Positions 17,562-27,054 of a DNA stretch of 64,000 nt are shown here, in pieces. A program made the translations under genes and the position numbers. This stretch comes from SZUA-430 sp034440355 (GTDB lineage: Bacteria; Pseudomonadota; Alphaproteobacteria; Micropepsales; Micropepsaceae): NCBI GenBank assembly GCA_034440355.1, contig JAWXBY010000123.1, forward strand, positions 1-64,000, read 5' to 3'. The notes below the pieces were generated by a model. That model saw only the letters and a list, made by a program, of their open reading frames with translations, was not told where the DNA came from and ran no database searches. The first letter of the stretch is position 1. The number at the start of each line of letters is the position of its first letter.

Positions 17562-18248
17562 CTAGCGAGCGGGAGGGCGGTGGTGGGTGCAGCCGTTCGT
17601 GCGGACGGCGGGCGTTGCGCACGCGCCGTCGGTCGAGGCGGCCATTGCGCCTTGCTTTGCCGACAGCGGTTGAGACGTCGCCGGCAGGCTGCTGATGATG
17701 GCGCCCATGTGGCCGAGTTCGAGCGGCTTCAAGTCCATGGTGCCGCCGGATGCGAGAATACGAAGTTTCTCCGGGCGATGGCCGAACTCGGCTTCCAGCG
17801 TTTCCATCTTGTCGTCGCGGCCGACGGACGCCGTGAGTTTGCCCGCCTCCGTCCACGCCATCAGCAGCGTGAATGTTTCGTCCTTGACTGGTTTGAAGTC
17901 GAAGATGCTGACGGTTTCGTCGCTGCCCTTCTCCAGTCGGCGGATGTAAGCGGTGAGTTGATCCGGCTCCTGGACGATTTGAAACGCAAGAAACGTCTCT
18001 TCGTCGGTCATGACAGCAAGCTGAAACGAGGTCGACCAGTCCGGATGGTCTTCGAACTTGCTCAAAGTGATGCGAGCGCGCAGTGCGCTTGGGCCGGTCG
18101 GCGTGATGGCCTGCTTCACCGCTTGGTACTTCCCGCCCGGTGCTTTGAGCGTGAGGTCCCGGGTGCTGTCGACCACAAATTCGTCAGCGCCGGCGACAAT
18201 GGCCGTGCCAAGCCACATTAAAACAATGAGAGCTAGAGCAGTGCGCAC
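17562..18248 (-). CDS. Secreted protein of unknown function
   Basis: 228 residues with a signal peptide (MRTALALIVLMWLGTAIVAGA). The mature part is beta-rich (DEFVVDSTRDLTLKAPGGKYQAVKQ..., TLLMAWTEAGKLTASVGRDDKMETLEAEFGHRPEKLRILASGG), suggesting a lectin-like or jelly-roll sandwich. The tail is disordered with two cysteines (GACATPAVRTNGCTHHRPPAR). I do not recognise the family. It is convergent with the M16 gene (23 bp apart) and divergent from proS. Confidence 0.65.
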   Translation of the reverse strand: MRTALALIVLMWLGTAIVAGADEFVVDSTRDLTLKAPGGKYQAVKQAITPTGPSALRARITLSKFEDHPDWSTSFQLAVMTDEETFLAFQIVQEPDQLTAYIRRLEKGSDETVSIFDFKPVKDETFTLLMAWTEAGKLTASVGRDDKMETLEAEFGHRPEKLRILASGGTMDLKPLELGHMGAIISSLPATSQPLSAKQGAMAASTDGACATPAVRTNGCTHHRPPAR

Positions 18249-18423
18249 GTGTTCCCCCTATCGTCCGCGTGTCGCGGGTCACGCTAGGCCAACGTTTGCG
18301 CAACAGTCCATTGGAAGGCGCGGCTGGCGGGCGGCATGATGTGACGAAACGGCGGATTTGCGCGCCGTCGCGGCCACAGCTAAGACTGTGGACCGTATCC
18401 AAACACCGAGAATCGCTTAGACC

Positions 18424-19743
18424 ATGCGCGTTTCACGCTCTTTTCTGCCGCTTTTGCGCGAGACGCCGGCGGAGGCCCAGATTGTTTCGCACCGTTACAT
18501 GCTGCGTGCGGGGCTCGTGCGGCAGGCGTCGGCCGGCATCTATTCGTGGCTGCCGCTGGGCCACCGCGTGCTGCGCAAGATCGAGCAGATCGTGCGCGAA
18601 GAGCAGGACCGAGCAGGGGCCATCGAGCTTCTCATGCCGACGTTGCAGTCCGCCGATTTGTGGCGCGAGAGCGGTCGCTATGAAGCCTACGGCAAAGAGA
18701 TGCTGCGCATTAAGGACCGGCACGAGCGGGATTTGCTCTACGGCCCGACGAACGAGGAGCTGATCACGGACATCTTCCGTGGGGCGGTGCGTTCGTACAA
18801 GGATTTGCCGCGCATTCTCTATCACATTCAGTGGAAGTTCCGGGACGAGATCCGACCGCGCTTCGGCGTGATGCGCGGGCGCGAGTTCTTGATGAAGGAC
18901 TCGTATTCGTTCGACATCGATGCTGCCGGTGCGCGGCGCGCTTACAACAAGATGTTCGTCGCCTATCTGCGGACGTTTGCGCGGATGGGGCTGAAGTCGG
19001 TGCCGATGAAGGCGGATACCGGTCCGATCGGCGGTGATCTTTCGCACGAGTTCATCGTGCTGGCCGAGACGGGCGAGAGCCAGGTCTATTGCCACAAAGA
19101 CCTCGTCGACATGCCGGTACCGGAGAATGTCGATTTCGACGGTGATCTTGAGCCCTACATCAATCAGCGCACGTCGCTTTATGCGGCGACCGACGAGAAG
19201 CATGACGCCGAGGCGTTCGCCAAGATCCCGGCGGACAAGCAGCTCGCGGCGCGCGGCATCGAGGTCGGACATATTTTCTATTTCGGCACCAAGTACTCGA
19301 AGCCCATGAACGCGAAGGTCGCGGGGCCGAAGGGTGAGGATGTGCTGGTCGAGATGGGGTCTTACGGGATCGGCGTGTCGCGCCTGATGGGTGCGATCAT
19401 CGAGGCGAGCCACGATGACGCCGGGATCATTTGGCCGGAGAGCGTGGCGCCCTATCGCGTGGGTTTGATCAGCCTGAAGGCGGATGACCCGAAGACGCGT
19501 GAAGTTTGCGAGGATCTTTACCAAAAACTTCAGGTTGCGGGCGTCGAAGTCCTGTATGATGACACCGATGAACGCGCCGGGGCGAAGTTCTCGATGTTCG
19601 ATCTGATCGGTCTGCCGTGGCAGGTGCTTGTGGGGCCGCGAGGACTCGCGAACGGTCAGGTCGAGGTCAAGAACCGCAAGACGGGTGAGCGTCAGTTGCT
19701 GACGCCCGAGGCCGCGTTGAACATGTTTACAGCCAAGGCCTGA
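18424..19743 (+). CDS. proS: Prolyl-tRNA synthetase (short alphaproteobacterial form)
   Basis: 439-residue class II synthetase that charges tRNA-Pro. Motif 1 region (EQIVREEQDRAGAIELLMPTLQ), motif 2 (FRDEIRPRFGVMRGREFLMKDSYSFD) and motif 3 (MGSYGIGVSRLMGAIIE) are all clear, followed by the anticodon-binding domain. It lacks the ~180-residue editing insertion found in E. coli ProS (572 residues), as is normal in alphaproteobacteria. Its stop overlaps the lolC/E start (TGATG), so the two are translationally coupled. Confidence 0.96.
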   Translation: MRVSRSFLPLLRETPAEAQIVSHRYMLRAGLVRQASAGIYSWLPLGHRVLRKIEQIVREEQDRAGAIELLMPTLQSADLWRESGRYEAYGKEMLRIKDRHERDLLYGPTNEELITDIFRGAVRSYKDLPRILYHIQWKFRDEIRPRFGVMRGREFLMKDSYSFDIDAAGARRAYNKMFVAYLRTFARMGLKSVPMKADTGPIGGDLSHEFIVLAETGESQVYCHKDLVDMPVPENVDFDGDLEPYINQRTSLYAATDEKHDAEAFAKIPADKQLAARGIEVGHIFYFGTKYSKPMNAKVAGPKGEDVLVEMGSYGIGVSRLMGAIIEASHDDAGIIWPESVAPYRVGLISLKADDPKTREVCEDLYQKLQVAGVEVLYDDTDERAGAKFSMFDLIGLPWQVLVGPRGLANGQVEVKNRKTGERQLLTPEAALNMFTAKA

Positions 19744-21056
19744 TGAACCGCGTCGACATTCAACGTCCTCAACAGCGCATGGTGCGCGCGCGCCGTAATG
19801 GCGGCGGCACGTCGCCGTTCTCGTATTTCGAGTGGATGCTGGCGGGGCGGTATCTGCGTGCGCGGCGGAAGGAGGGGTTCATCTCCGTCATTGCCGGGTT
19901 CTCTCTGGCGGGGATCGCGCTCGGCGTTGCGACGCTCATCATCGTGATGTCGGTTATGAACGGCTTCCGCGAAGAATTGATGGGCAAGATACTGGGGTTC
20001 AACAGTCACCTCACGATCTACGGCGCCGGCCCGTCTCTCGATACGTGGCGCACCGACGTCGATCTGGTGAAAGGCCTGAACGGTGTGACGCGTGCGACGC
20101 CGGTCGTTAAGGGCCAGGCCCTGGCTTCGGCGGCTGGCGCGGCGAGCGGCGTTGCGGTGATCGGGATACGGCCGTCGGATTTGAAGACGCTAACGCTTGT
20201 CTCGAAGTCGCTTGAGCCGCAAGCGATACAGAACTTCAAAGGCGATTCCAGCATCCTGGTCGGCGAGCGTCTCGCGAATGCGATGGGGCTGCTGCCCGGT
20301 ATGCACATCACGCTGGTGGCGCCGCGCGGCAACGTGACCCCGTTCGGCGTGACGCCGCGGGCCAAGCGGTATCAGATCGTTGGCACGTTCAATGTCGGTA
20401 TGTCGGAGTACGACAACACGGTCGTGTTCTTGCCGATGGAAGAGGCACAGGCCTATTTCAATCTCGGCAGCGCGGTGACCGGCATCGAGGTGATGATCGA
20501 CAATCCCGATCACATCGCGGGCGCGCGGACGAACATCGAAAACGTTGTGCCGGGCGCGCGCATCATCGATTGGCAGCAGGCGCATGAGACGTTCTTCGGC
20601 GCGCTTCAGGTCGAGCGGACGGTGATGTTCTTGATCCTGTCGCTGATCATCGTTGTTGCCGCGTTCAATATCATCTCGGGCATGATCATGATGGTGAAGG
20701 ACAAGACGCGCGACATCGCGATCCTACGCACCATGGGCGCGACGTCCGGTACGATCTTGCGCGTGTTCTTGATCTCAGGGTCGGCGATCGGGATTTTGGG
20801 GACGTTCATCGGCTTCACGCTCGGCGTCCTGTTCTGCTGGAACATCGAGTCCATCCGACAGTTCCTGATCTGGATGACGGGCGCCGATTTGTTTCCGCAG
20901 GCGATCTATTTCTTGAGCCGGTTGCCGGCGAAGATGGAGACGGAAGAGGTTGTCGCCGTCGTGCTGGCGGGCCTGACGATCTCAATCCTGGCGACGATCT
21001 ATCCCGCATGGCGGGCGGCGCGGCTCGATCCGGTCGAGGCGCTGCGCTATGAGTGA
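19743..21056 (+). CDS. lolC: LolC/LolE family lipoprotein-releasing permease
   Basis: 437-residue inner-membrane subunit of the Lol ABC transporter that extracts lipoproteins for delivery to LolA. Topology is classical: an N-terminal helix (GFISVIAGFSLAGIALGVATLIIVMSVMNGFREEL), a large periplasmic MacB-like domain, then three C-terminal helices and the PAWRAARLDPVEALRYE ending. Alphaproteobacteria usually carry one LolC/E homologue acting as a homodimer. Overlaps proS by one base and lolD by eight. Confidence 0.94.
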   Translation: MNRVDIQRPQQRMVRARRNGGGTSPFSYFEWMLAGRYLRARRKEGFISVIAGFSLAGIALGVATLIIVMSVMNGFREELMGKILGFNSHLTIYGAGPSLDTWRTDVDLVKGLNGVTRATPVVKGQALASAAGAASGVAVIGIRPSDLKTLTLVSKSLEPQAIQNFKGDSSILVGERLANAMGLLPGMHITLVAPRGNVTPFGVTPRAKRYQIVGTFNVGMSEYDNTVVFLPMEEAQAYFNLGSAVTGIEVMIDNPDHIAGARTNIENVVPGARIIDWQQAHETFFGALQVERTVMFLILSLIIVVAAFNIISGMIMMVKDKTRDIAILRTMGATSGTILRVFLISGSAIGILGTFIGFTLGVLFCWNIESIRQFLIWMTGADLFPQAIYFLSRLPAKMETEEVVAVVLAGLTISILATIYPAWRAARLDPVEALRYE

Positions 21057-21792
21057 GCCCGTCTATCGCACGCAGGAAAGCGCCGCGCCGCGGGCGCAGA
21101 CCACGCCGGCTCTGATGTTGCGGGATATCACGCGCAGGTTCGGCTCAGGCAGCGAGACGCTTGAGATTTTCCGCAATGTGACCGGGCAGATCATGCCGGG
21201 CGAGGTGGTGGCGCTGGTCGGACCTTCGGGGTCGGGCAAGTCGTCGCTGCTGCACATCTGCGGGCTGCTGGAGGCGCCGTCGTCGGGCACTGTCGTCATC
21301 GCCGGGCGCGATTGCTCGAAGCTCGATGACTCTGAACGCACGCGCATCCGGCGCGAAGAGTTGGGCTTCGTCTATCAATTTCATCATCTGTTGCCGGAGT
21401 TTTCGGCGCTGGAAAATCTCGTCGTGCCGCAGTTGATCGGCGGCAAGAACAAGCGCGAGTCCGAGGCGCTGGCCGCGCGGCTTTTGAATATGGTTGGGCT
21501 GTCGCAGCGCGCTTCGCACCGGCCGGGGACGTTGTCGGGCGGCGAGCAGCAGCGTGTGGCGATCGCGCGGGCGTTGGCCAATCAGCCACGGTTGATCCTC
21601 GCGGACGAGCCGACGGGGAACTTGGATCCCAAGACCGCCGATATGGTGTTCGGCGTGCTGGTCGAGTTGTGCCGTGCGCGCGGGGTCGCCGCTTTGATCG
21701 CGACGCATAACCTGCAGATGGCGGTGAAGATGGATCGGACGTGGTTGCTGCATGACGGCAAGCTCATCGACGCCGGTAAGATCAAGCCGTGA
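21049..21792 (+). CDS. lolD: Lipoprotein-releasing ABC transporter ATP-binding protein LolD
   Basis: 247-residue ABC ATPase energising LolC/E. Walker A is GPSGSGKSS, the Q-loop is in FVYQFHHLLPEFSALENL, the signature is LSGGEQQRVAIARAL, Walker B is LILADEPTGNLD and the switch His is in ATHNLQMA. The FxHHLLPEF Q-loop neighbourhood is characteristic of LolD. Starts inside the end of lolC. Confidence 0.96.
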   Translation: MSEPVYRTQESAAPRAQTTPALMLRDITRRFGSGSETLEIFRNVTGQIMPGEVVALVGPSGSGKSSLLHICGLLEAPSSGTVVIAGRDCSKLDDSERTRIRREELGFVYQFHHLLPEFSALENLVVPQLIGGKNKRESEALAARLLNMVGLSQRASHRPGTLSGGEQQRVAIARALANQPRLILADEPTGNLDPKTADMVFGVLVELCRARGVAALIATHNLQMAVKMDRTWLLHDGKLIDAGKIKP

Positions 21793-21796
21793 TCTG

Positions 21797-22210
21797 ATGG
21801 CGGGCGAGCGCAAGCCTTTTTGGCAGGTGCCGCTTGTGACGGGTGAGGCGGCCGGCGGCCTGCGGATGTTCTGCCACGGTTTGCATATGGCGCTCGTGTT
21901 TTACGGCTTGTTCGGGTGGGTTGTGCCGAGCGCGCCGTGGCTGATCGCGCACCTGATCTTTATCCCAGGGCTTGTTGCTGTGTGGGTTGCGAATAGCGGC
22001 GTTTGCCCGCTCAACAATCTGGAAACCCTTCTCACCACGGGGCGATGGCGCAATCCGGACAACGCCGAAGAGGGCAGTTTCCTGGTCGTGATCTTGGAGC
22101 GGTATCTCGGCGTGAGCGCGACGCAGGGTCTGATGGATCGGGTCACGTATGGTTTGATGGCGCTTGTTTGGGGGCTGTCATGGTTGCATCTGGGGATGTT
22201 GCCGAACTGA
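21797..22210 (+). CDS. Membrane protein, DUF2784-like
   Basis: 137 residues, three or four membrane helices (LHMALVFYGLFGWVVP, WLIAHLIFIPGLVAVWVANSGV, GLMALVWGLSWLHLGML). The CPLNNLETLLTTGRWRNP segment following helix 2, with ERYLGV after it, resembles the CPL-x-x-LE core of DUF2784 proteins; the match is from pattern memory only. The ATG at 21797 is 4 nt past the lolD stop, so it belongs to the proS-lolC-lolD operon. Function unknown. Confidence 0.7.
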   Translation: MAGERKPFWQVPLVTGEAAGGLRMFCHGLHMALVFYGLFGWVVPSAPWLIAHLIFIPGLVAVWVANSGVCPLNNLETLLTTGRWRNPDNAEEGSFLVVILERYLGVSATQGLMDRVTYGLMALVWGLSWLHLGMLPN

Positions 22211-22273
22211 GCGCTTGCTGAGCGCCGGCGCCGGGCTAACTTACGGTCTTGCGCACAGCGACGAGGCTTCTCA

Positions 22274-25200
22274 ATGACCGGTCACGCGAATTTCGTGCAC
22301 CTGCGGGCGCATTCGGCGTTTTCGCTGCTGGAAGGCGCGATGCAGCCGGATGAACTGGCGAAGCTGTGCAAGAAGTTTCGCATGCCCGCGATCGCGGTGA
22401 CCGACACGAACAATCTGTTCGGGCTTTACGATATCACTGAGGCGCTGGTGAAGGCGGGGGTGCAGCCGATCGTCGGGTGTCAGCTGTTGCTGGAGCTTGA
22501 GAGTGCGGATCCGAAGCGCAACGGCATGGCGGCGAAGGGGCCGAGCGGCGTGGTCGCGCTGCTGGTGCAGAGCGAGAAGGGTTACGCGAACCTGATGAAG
22601 CTCGCCAGCCGCGCGCATCTTGACGGTGCGCCGGGCGAGACGCCGCACATCACGTGGGAGATGCTCGAGCGGTACAACGAGGATCTTATTCTGCTCACGG
22701 GCGGGCCGAAGGGGTTGCTCAACAAGCTGATCGTCAGTGGGCAGACGGATGCTGCGACGGCGTTGGTGCAGCGGTTCAAGAGCTTGTTCGGCACACGCCT
22801 GTATGTTGAGTTGCAGCGGCACGGGATGCCGAACGAGATTGCGGCCGAGACGTCGCTTGTGGCGCTTGCGCATGAGCATGCGCTGCCGTTTGTGGCGACG
22901 AACGAGCCGTTCTTCGGACAGCCGGACATGTTCGCGGCGCATGATGCGTTGCTGTGCATCGCCGGCGGCAACTACGTCATGCAGGACGAGCGGCCGCGCG
23001 AGAGCCCGGAGCATTACTTTAAGTCGGCCGAGGAGATGACGAAGCTCTTTGCCGACGTGCCGGAGGCGATCGAGAATACGCTGGAGATCGCGCGGCGTTG
23101 CGCGTTCATTCCGAAGAAGCGCAGCCCGATCTTGCCGCAGTTCGTGCCGGTCTCGGGATTGACGCCGGAGGAGGAGCTGCGCGCGCAGGCGGAAGCCGGG
23201 TTGAAGGCGCGGCTGGCGGCGAGCGGGACGTTTACGGACGAGAAGAATTATTGGGACCGGTTGGCGTTCGAACTCGACGTCATCATCCGGATGAAGTTTC
23301 CCGGGTACTTCCTGATCGTGTCGGACTTTATGAAGTGGACGCGGCGGCAAGGTATTCCGGTCGGCGTGCGCGGTTCGGGCGCCGGTTCGATCGTTGCTTG
23401 GGCGCTGCAGATTACGGCGCTCGATCCGTTGCGGTTCGGGTTGGTGTTCGAGCGGTTCTTGAATCCGGAACGCGTGTCGATGCCTGACTTCGATATCGAC
23501 TTCTGTCAGGACAGGCGCGGCGAAGTCATTCGCTATGTGCAGGATACCTACGGCCGCGACCGCGTGGCGCAGATCATCACCTTCGGTACGCTTCAAGCGA
23601 AGGCTGCGATCCGCGACGTGGGGCGCGTGCTGCAGATGCCCCAAGGCCAGGTCGATCGCATCGCCAAGATGATCAAGGTGCAGCCTGGGCAGACGATCAC
23701 GTTGCGCGAAGCGATCGCACAAGAGCCGCGCCTGCAGGAGATGGAGAACCAGGAAGAATCCGTCGCGCGTCTGTTCGAGGTGGCGGGGCGGCTTGAGGGA
23801 CTCTATCGGCACGCGTCGACGCATGCCGCGGGTCTTGTGATCGGCGACCGGCCGTTGGACGAGATCGTACCGCTCTATCGCGATCCGAGTTCGGACATGC
23901 CGGTGACGCAATTCGACTATGAGGGCGACGAGAAGGCGGGTCTCGTCAAATTCGACTTCTTGGGTTTGAAGACGCTCACCGTCATTGCCGAGACGGAGCA
24001 ATTGGTTATGGCCCGGCACGGGATCCGCGTGAAGGCGGAAGAGGTGCCGTTCGACGACAAGAAATCGTTCGAGGCGTTGGGCAAGGGGACGTCAACCGGC
24101 ATCTTCCAGCTTGAATCGTCGGGCATGCGCGATCTGTTGCGCAAGATGAAGCCTGACCGCGTCGAGGATCTCATCGCGCTTGTGGCGCTCTATCGGCCGG
24201 GTCCGATGGACAGCATTCCTGTTTACATCGCGTGTAAGTGGGGGCGCGAGAAGCCGTTCTATCTGCATCCGTCGTTGGAGCCCATTCTGTCGGGCACCTA
24301 CGGCGTCATGACGTATCAGGAAGACGTCATGCTGATCGCGCGCGAACTCGGCGGATACTCGCTGGGGCAGGCGGACGAGTTGCGCCGCGCGATGGGTAAG
24401 AAGATCAAAGAGCAGATGGCCGCGCACCGCGTGAAGTTCATCGAGGGTGCGTTCAAGCAGAAGGGTATCGACGCCGAGACGGCCGAACAGATCTTCAATC
24501 AGGCCGAGAAATTTGCCGGCTACGGGTTCAACAAGGCTCACGCGGCGGCTTATGCGCAGGTCGCGTATCAGACGGCGTGGCTGAAGGCGAATTATCCGAT
24601 CGAGTTTTTCTGTGCATCGATGACGCTCGATATCGGGTCGCCGGAGCGGCTGTCGATCTTCCGGCAAGAGGCCGAACGGTTGGACATCGCTGTGGCGCCG
24701 CCCGACATCAATGCGTCGGGGTCTCTGTTCCTGCCCGGCAAGCGGCCGGACGGCACCGAGGCGATCCTTTATGCTCTGTCGGCGGTTCGCAATGTCGGGC
24801 GGGCAGCGATGGATCATGTCGTCGAGGTGCGCACGAAGGGCGGGCCGTTCCGCAGCCTCTTCGATTTCGCGCGGCGCGTGGACGCGAAGTTCGTCAACCG
24901 GCGCATCCTCGAAAATCTGACGGCCGCGGGCGCATTCGACAGTTTGAACTCGAACCGCGCGCAGGTTCATGCGTCAATCGAGATGATGTTGGGCGAGGCG
25001 TCGATCACCAGCCGCGAGCGTGAGAGTACGCAGGTCAACCTGTTCGGCGAGGTTGAGGCGCAGCGCGATCCCGTCATGCCGCATGTCGATCCTTGGATGA
25101 ACACGGAGCAGCTGTCGCGCGAGTTTGCGGCGATCGGATTTTATCTGTCGGCGCATCCCTTGGACGAGTTCGCGCAAATTCTCGCGCGCTTGCGCGTGGT

Positions 25201-25723
25201 ACGGTACGCGGACTTGGTGGCCGACAAACGTCACGAAGATCGCCTTGTGAAACTTGCAGCGAGCGTGATCAGCCGCAAAGACCGACGGACGCGCGATGAC
25301 AAGCGCATGTCGCATATCGGCTTCTCCGATGCGTCGGGGATGTTCGAAGCTGTCGCGTTTTCGGAAACGTTGATCCAGGCGGGCGCGCTGCTTGATCCGG
25401 GAACGGCCGTCGTTCTGGACATGGCCATTCGTTGGGACGGCGACGAGTTGAAGCTTCAGGTGATGGCCGCGCAGGGGCTCAACGAGGCCGCGGCGCAAAC
25501 GGGTGCCGGATTGCGTATCTTCATCGACGAGCCGAAGCCGCTGGCCGGTGTGGCGGAGCGGTTGAAAGGCAAGAGCGGCAAGGGGATCGTCACGCTGATC
25601 TTCCCGGTCGAGAAGGGCGAGCGCGAGGTGGAGCTTGAGTTGCCTGGACGGTACGCGGTGACGCCGGCGCTCAAGGGTGCGATCAAGGTCGTGCAGGGCG
25701 TGCGTGAGGTGGAGGAGGTTTAA
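22274..25723 (+). CDS. dnaE: DNA polymerase III subunit alpha
   Basis: 1149-residue replicative polymerase. The N-terminal PHP domain begins FVHLRAHSAFSLLEGAM and contains AIAVTDTNNLFGLYD. The palm carries the catalytic aspartates in MPDFDIDFCQDRRGEVIRY, after the GVRGSGAGSIVAWAL loop; the fingers include GIFQLESSGMRDLLRKMKPD and YRPGPMDSIP. Then come a helix-hairpin-helix/tandem region (GYGFNKAHAAAYA) and an OB domain (IGFSDASGMFEAVAFSE). Full length, typical of DnaE1. It follows the lol cluster after 63 bp. Confidence 0.97.
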   Translation: MTGHANFVHLRAHSAFSLLEGAMQPDELAKLCKKFRMPAIAVTDTNNLFGLYDITEALVKAGVQPIVGCQLLLELESADPKRNGMAAKGPSGVVALLVQSEKGYANLMKLASRAHLDGAPGETPHITWEMLERYNEDLILLTGGPKGLLNKLIVSGQTDAATALVQRFKSLFGTRLYVELQRHGMPNEIAAETSLVALAHEHALPFVATNEPFFGQPDMFAAHDALLCIAGGNYVMQDERPRESPEHYFKSAEEMTKLFADVPEAIENTLEIARRCAFIPKKRSPILPQFVPVSGLTPEEELRAQAEAGLKARLAASGTFTDEKNYWDRLAFELDVIIRMKFPGYFLIVSDFMKWTRRQGIPVGVRGSGAGSIVAWALQITALDPLRFGLVFERFLNPERVSMPDFDIDFCQDRRGEVIRYVQDTYGRDRVAQIITFGTLQAKAAIRDVGRVLQMPQGQVDRIAKMIKVQPGQTITLREAIAQEPRLQEMENQEESVARLFEVAGRLEGLYRHASTHAAGLVIGDRPLDEIVPLYRDPSSDMPVTQFDYEGDEKAGLVKFDFLGLKTLTVIAETEQLVMARHGIRVKAEEVPFDDKKSFEALGKGTSTGIFQLESSGMRDLLRKMKPDRVEDLIALVALYRPGPMDSIPVYIACKWGREKPFYLHPSLEPILSGTYGVMTYQEDVMLIARELGGYSLGQADELRRAMGKKIKEQMAAHRVKFIEGAFKQKGIDAETAEQIFNQAEKFAGYGFNKAHAAAYAQVAYQTAWLKANYPIEFFCASMTLDIGSPERLSIFRQEAERLDIAVAPPDINASGSLFLPGKRPDGTEAILYALSAVRNVGRAAMDHVVEVRTKGGPFRSLFDFARRVDAKFVNRRILENLTAAGAFDSLNSNRAQVHASIEMMLGEASITSRERESTQVNLFGEVEAQRDPVMPHVDPWMNTEQLSREFAAIGFYLSAHPLDEFAQILARLRVVRYADLVADKRHEDRLVKLAASVISRKDRRTRDDKRMSHIGFSDASGMFEAVAFSETLIQAGALLDPGTAVVLDMAIRWDGDELKLQVMAAQGLNEAAAQTGAGLRIFIDEPKPLAGVAERLKGKSGKGIVTLIFPVEKGEREVELELPGRYAVTPALKGAIKVVQGVREVEEV

Positions 25724-25802
25724 GGCTGGCCTCGCTTGCGCGGCGGTTCGGGCGGATGGATAGTCGGCTGTCAGGCGCCATCCAGCACAAGGAATAACTC
25801 GC

Positions 25803-26837
25803 ATGAGCTCGAAGATCTCGAACGATCCCCGCATTGACCCGCGGATCAAGGCTGTGTTCGGTCAGGCGCCGGATCCGGAGCGTCTCGGCGATGTCGCCAG
25901 TCGCGAGGCGCTGATTGCCGAAGAGCAGACGGACGCAGCCAAGCAGCGCGTCGCGACGCTCGAGATGATGTTCAAGATGTGCGACAATGAGGATGTCGCG
26001 CCGTCGAAGGGCTTGAAGATCACGACGGAAACGTTCCGTTCGGAGCCCGACGGCAATAGCATCAAGATACAATGCATCCGTCCCGACACGTCCGAGCGTT
26101 TACCTTGTGTCGTCTATCTGCACGGCGGCGGGATGCAATATTTCTCCGCGTTCGACGGCATGTACAAAGCGTGGGGCCGCATCATCGCCGCGCAAAACGT
26201 CGTGGTTGCGATGGTCGACTTCCGCAATGCGATCCGCGCGTCGTCTGCGCCGGAGGTGGCGCCGTTTCCGGCGGGCCTGAACGATTGCGTGTCTGGCGTG
26301 CGCTGGATCGCGTCGCATGCGGAACGCCTGAACATCGATCCGAAGCGCATCATCGTGGCTGGTGAGAGCGGCGGCGGCAATCTCACGCTCGCCACGGGTT
26401 TGAAGCTGAAGCGGGATGGTGACAGCGGCGTGATCAAGGGGCTCTACGCGCTTTGTCCGTACATCGCCGGTCAGTGGCCGTTGGCGCAGAATCCGTCGTC
26501 GACGGAGAACAACGGCATTCTGCTTGAGCTGCACAACAATCGCGGCGCGATGGCTTATGGCGTCGAGGCGTTCAAGGCGAAGGACCCGCTCGCGTGGCCG
26601 GGCTTTGCGAAGGATGCCGACGTGCAGGGTCTGCCGCCGACGGTCATTCACGTCAACGAATGCGATCCGCTGCGCGATGAGGGCATCAACTTCTATCGGC
26701 TGCTGCTGAAGAACGGTGTCAAAGCGCGGTGCCGCCAGGCGATGGGTACGACGCACGGTGCCGAGATCTTCGCGATTGCTAGTCCGGACATCAGCTACGA
26801 CACGGCGCGGGATATTGCGGCGTTCTGCAAGGGCTGA
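25803..26837 (+). CDS. Alpha/beta hydrolase of the hormone-sensitive-lipase (GDSAG-like) family
   Basis: 344-residue esterase. The HSL oxyanion motif HGGG is in VVYLHGGGMQYFS; the nucleophile elbow is GESGGGN (the usual GDSAGG with Glu for Asp), the acid is in NECDPLRDEG and the base His in GTTHGAEIF. This set predicts hydrolysis of short-chain acyl esters or lactones. The N-terminal ~95 residues form the lid. No signal peptide. Separate transcription from dnaE is likely (79-bp gap). Confidence 0.88.
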   Translation: MSSKISNDPRIDPRIKAVFGQAPDPERLGDVASREALIAEEQTDAAKQRVATLEMMFKMCDNEDVAPSKGLKITTETFRSEPDGNSIKIQCIRPDTSERLPCVVYLHGGGMQYFSAFDGMYKAWGRIIAAQNVVVAMVDFRNAIRASSAPEVAPFPAGLNDCVSGVRWIASHAERLNIDPKRIIVAGESGGGNLTLATGLKLKRDGDSGVIKGLYALCPYIAGQWPLAQNPSSTENNGILLELHNNRGAMAYGVEAFKAKDPLAWPGFAKDADVQGLPPTVIHVNECDPLRDEGINFYRLLLKNGVKARCRQAMGTTHGAEIFAIASPDISYDTARDIAAFCKG

Positions 26838-26850
26838 GGCTGCTAACCCG

Positions 26851-27051
26851 GTGGTGATATTGTTGCGTCGATGTTGGATTGGCGTACGCCGGAAGTGGCC
26901 GTTGCTGCTCGCAATCGGCGTTGCATGGATGGTGATTGGATCGCTCATCGCAATGAACGTGCCGGCGCACTATTCGCCGGTGCTTCTATTCGTGGTGTGG
27001 GTCTGGCTGGTCGGTCACATTTTCATAATCATTCGAGATGCGTCGCAGTAA
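26851..27051 (+). CDS. Small two-helix membrane protein
   Basis: About 66 residues from tandem GTG codons at 26851 (VVILLRRCWIGVRRKWPLLL...). Two clear membrane segments (WPLLLAIGVAWMVIGSLIAM and SPVLLFVVWVWLVGHIFIII) with a basic N-terminus, ending RDASQ. No motif. It begins 13 bp after the esterase stop and ends just before the convergent aminotransferase. Lack of an ATG and of relatives I can recall keeps confidence modest. Confidence 0.5.
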   Translation: MVILLRRCWIGVRRKWPLLLAIGVAWMVIGSLIAMNVPAHYSPVLLFVVWVWLVGHIFIIIRDASQ

Positions 27052-27054
27052 TTA

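Noticed and set aside
22271..24019. 582-codon open frame on the minus strand opposite dnaE
   Set aside because: Antisense to well-conserved DNA polymerase motifs; composition is typical of high-GC shadow frames.
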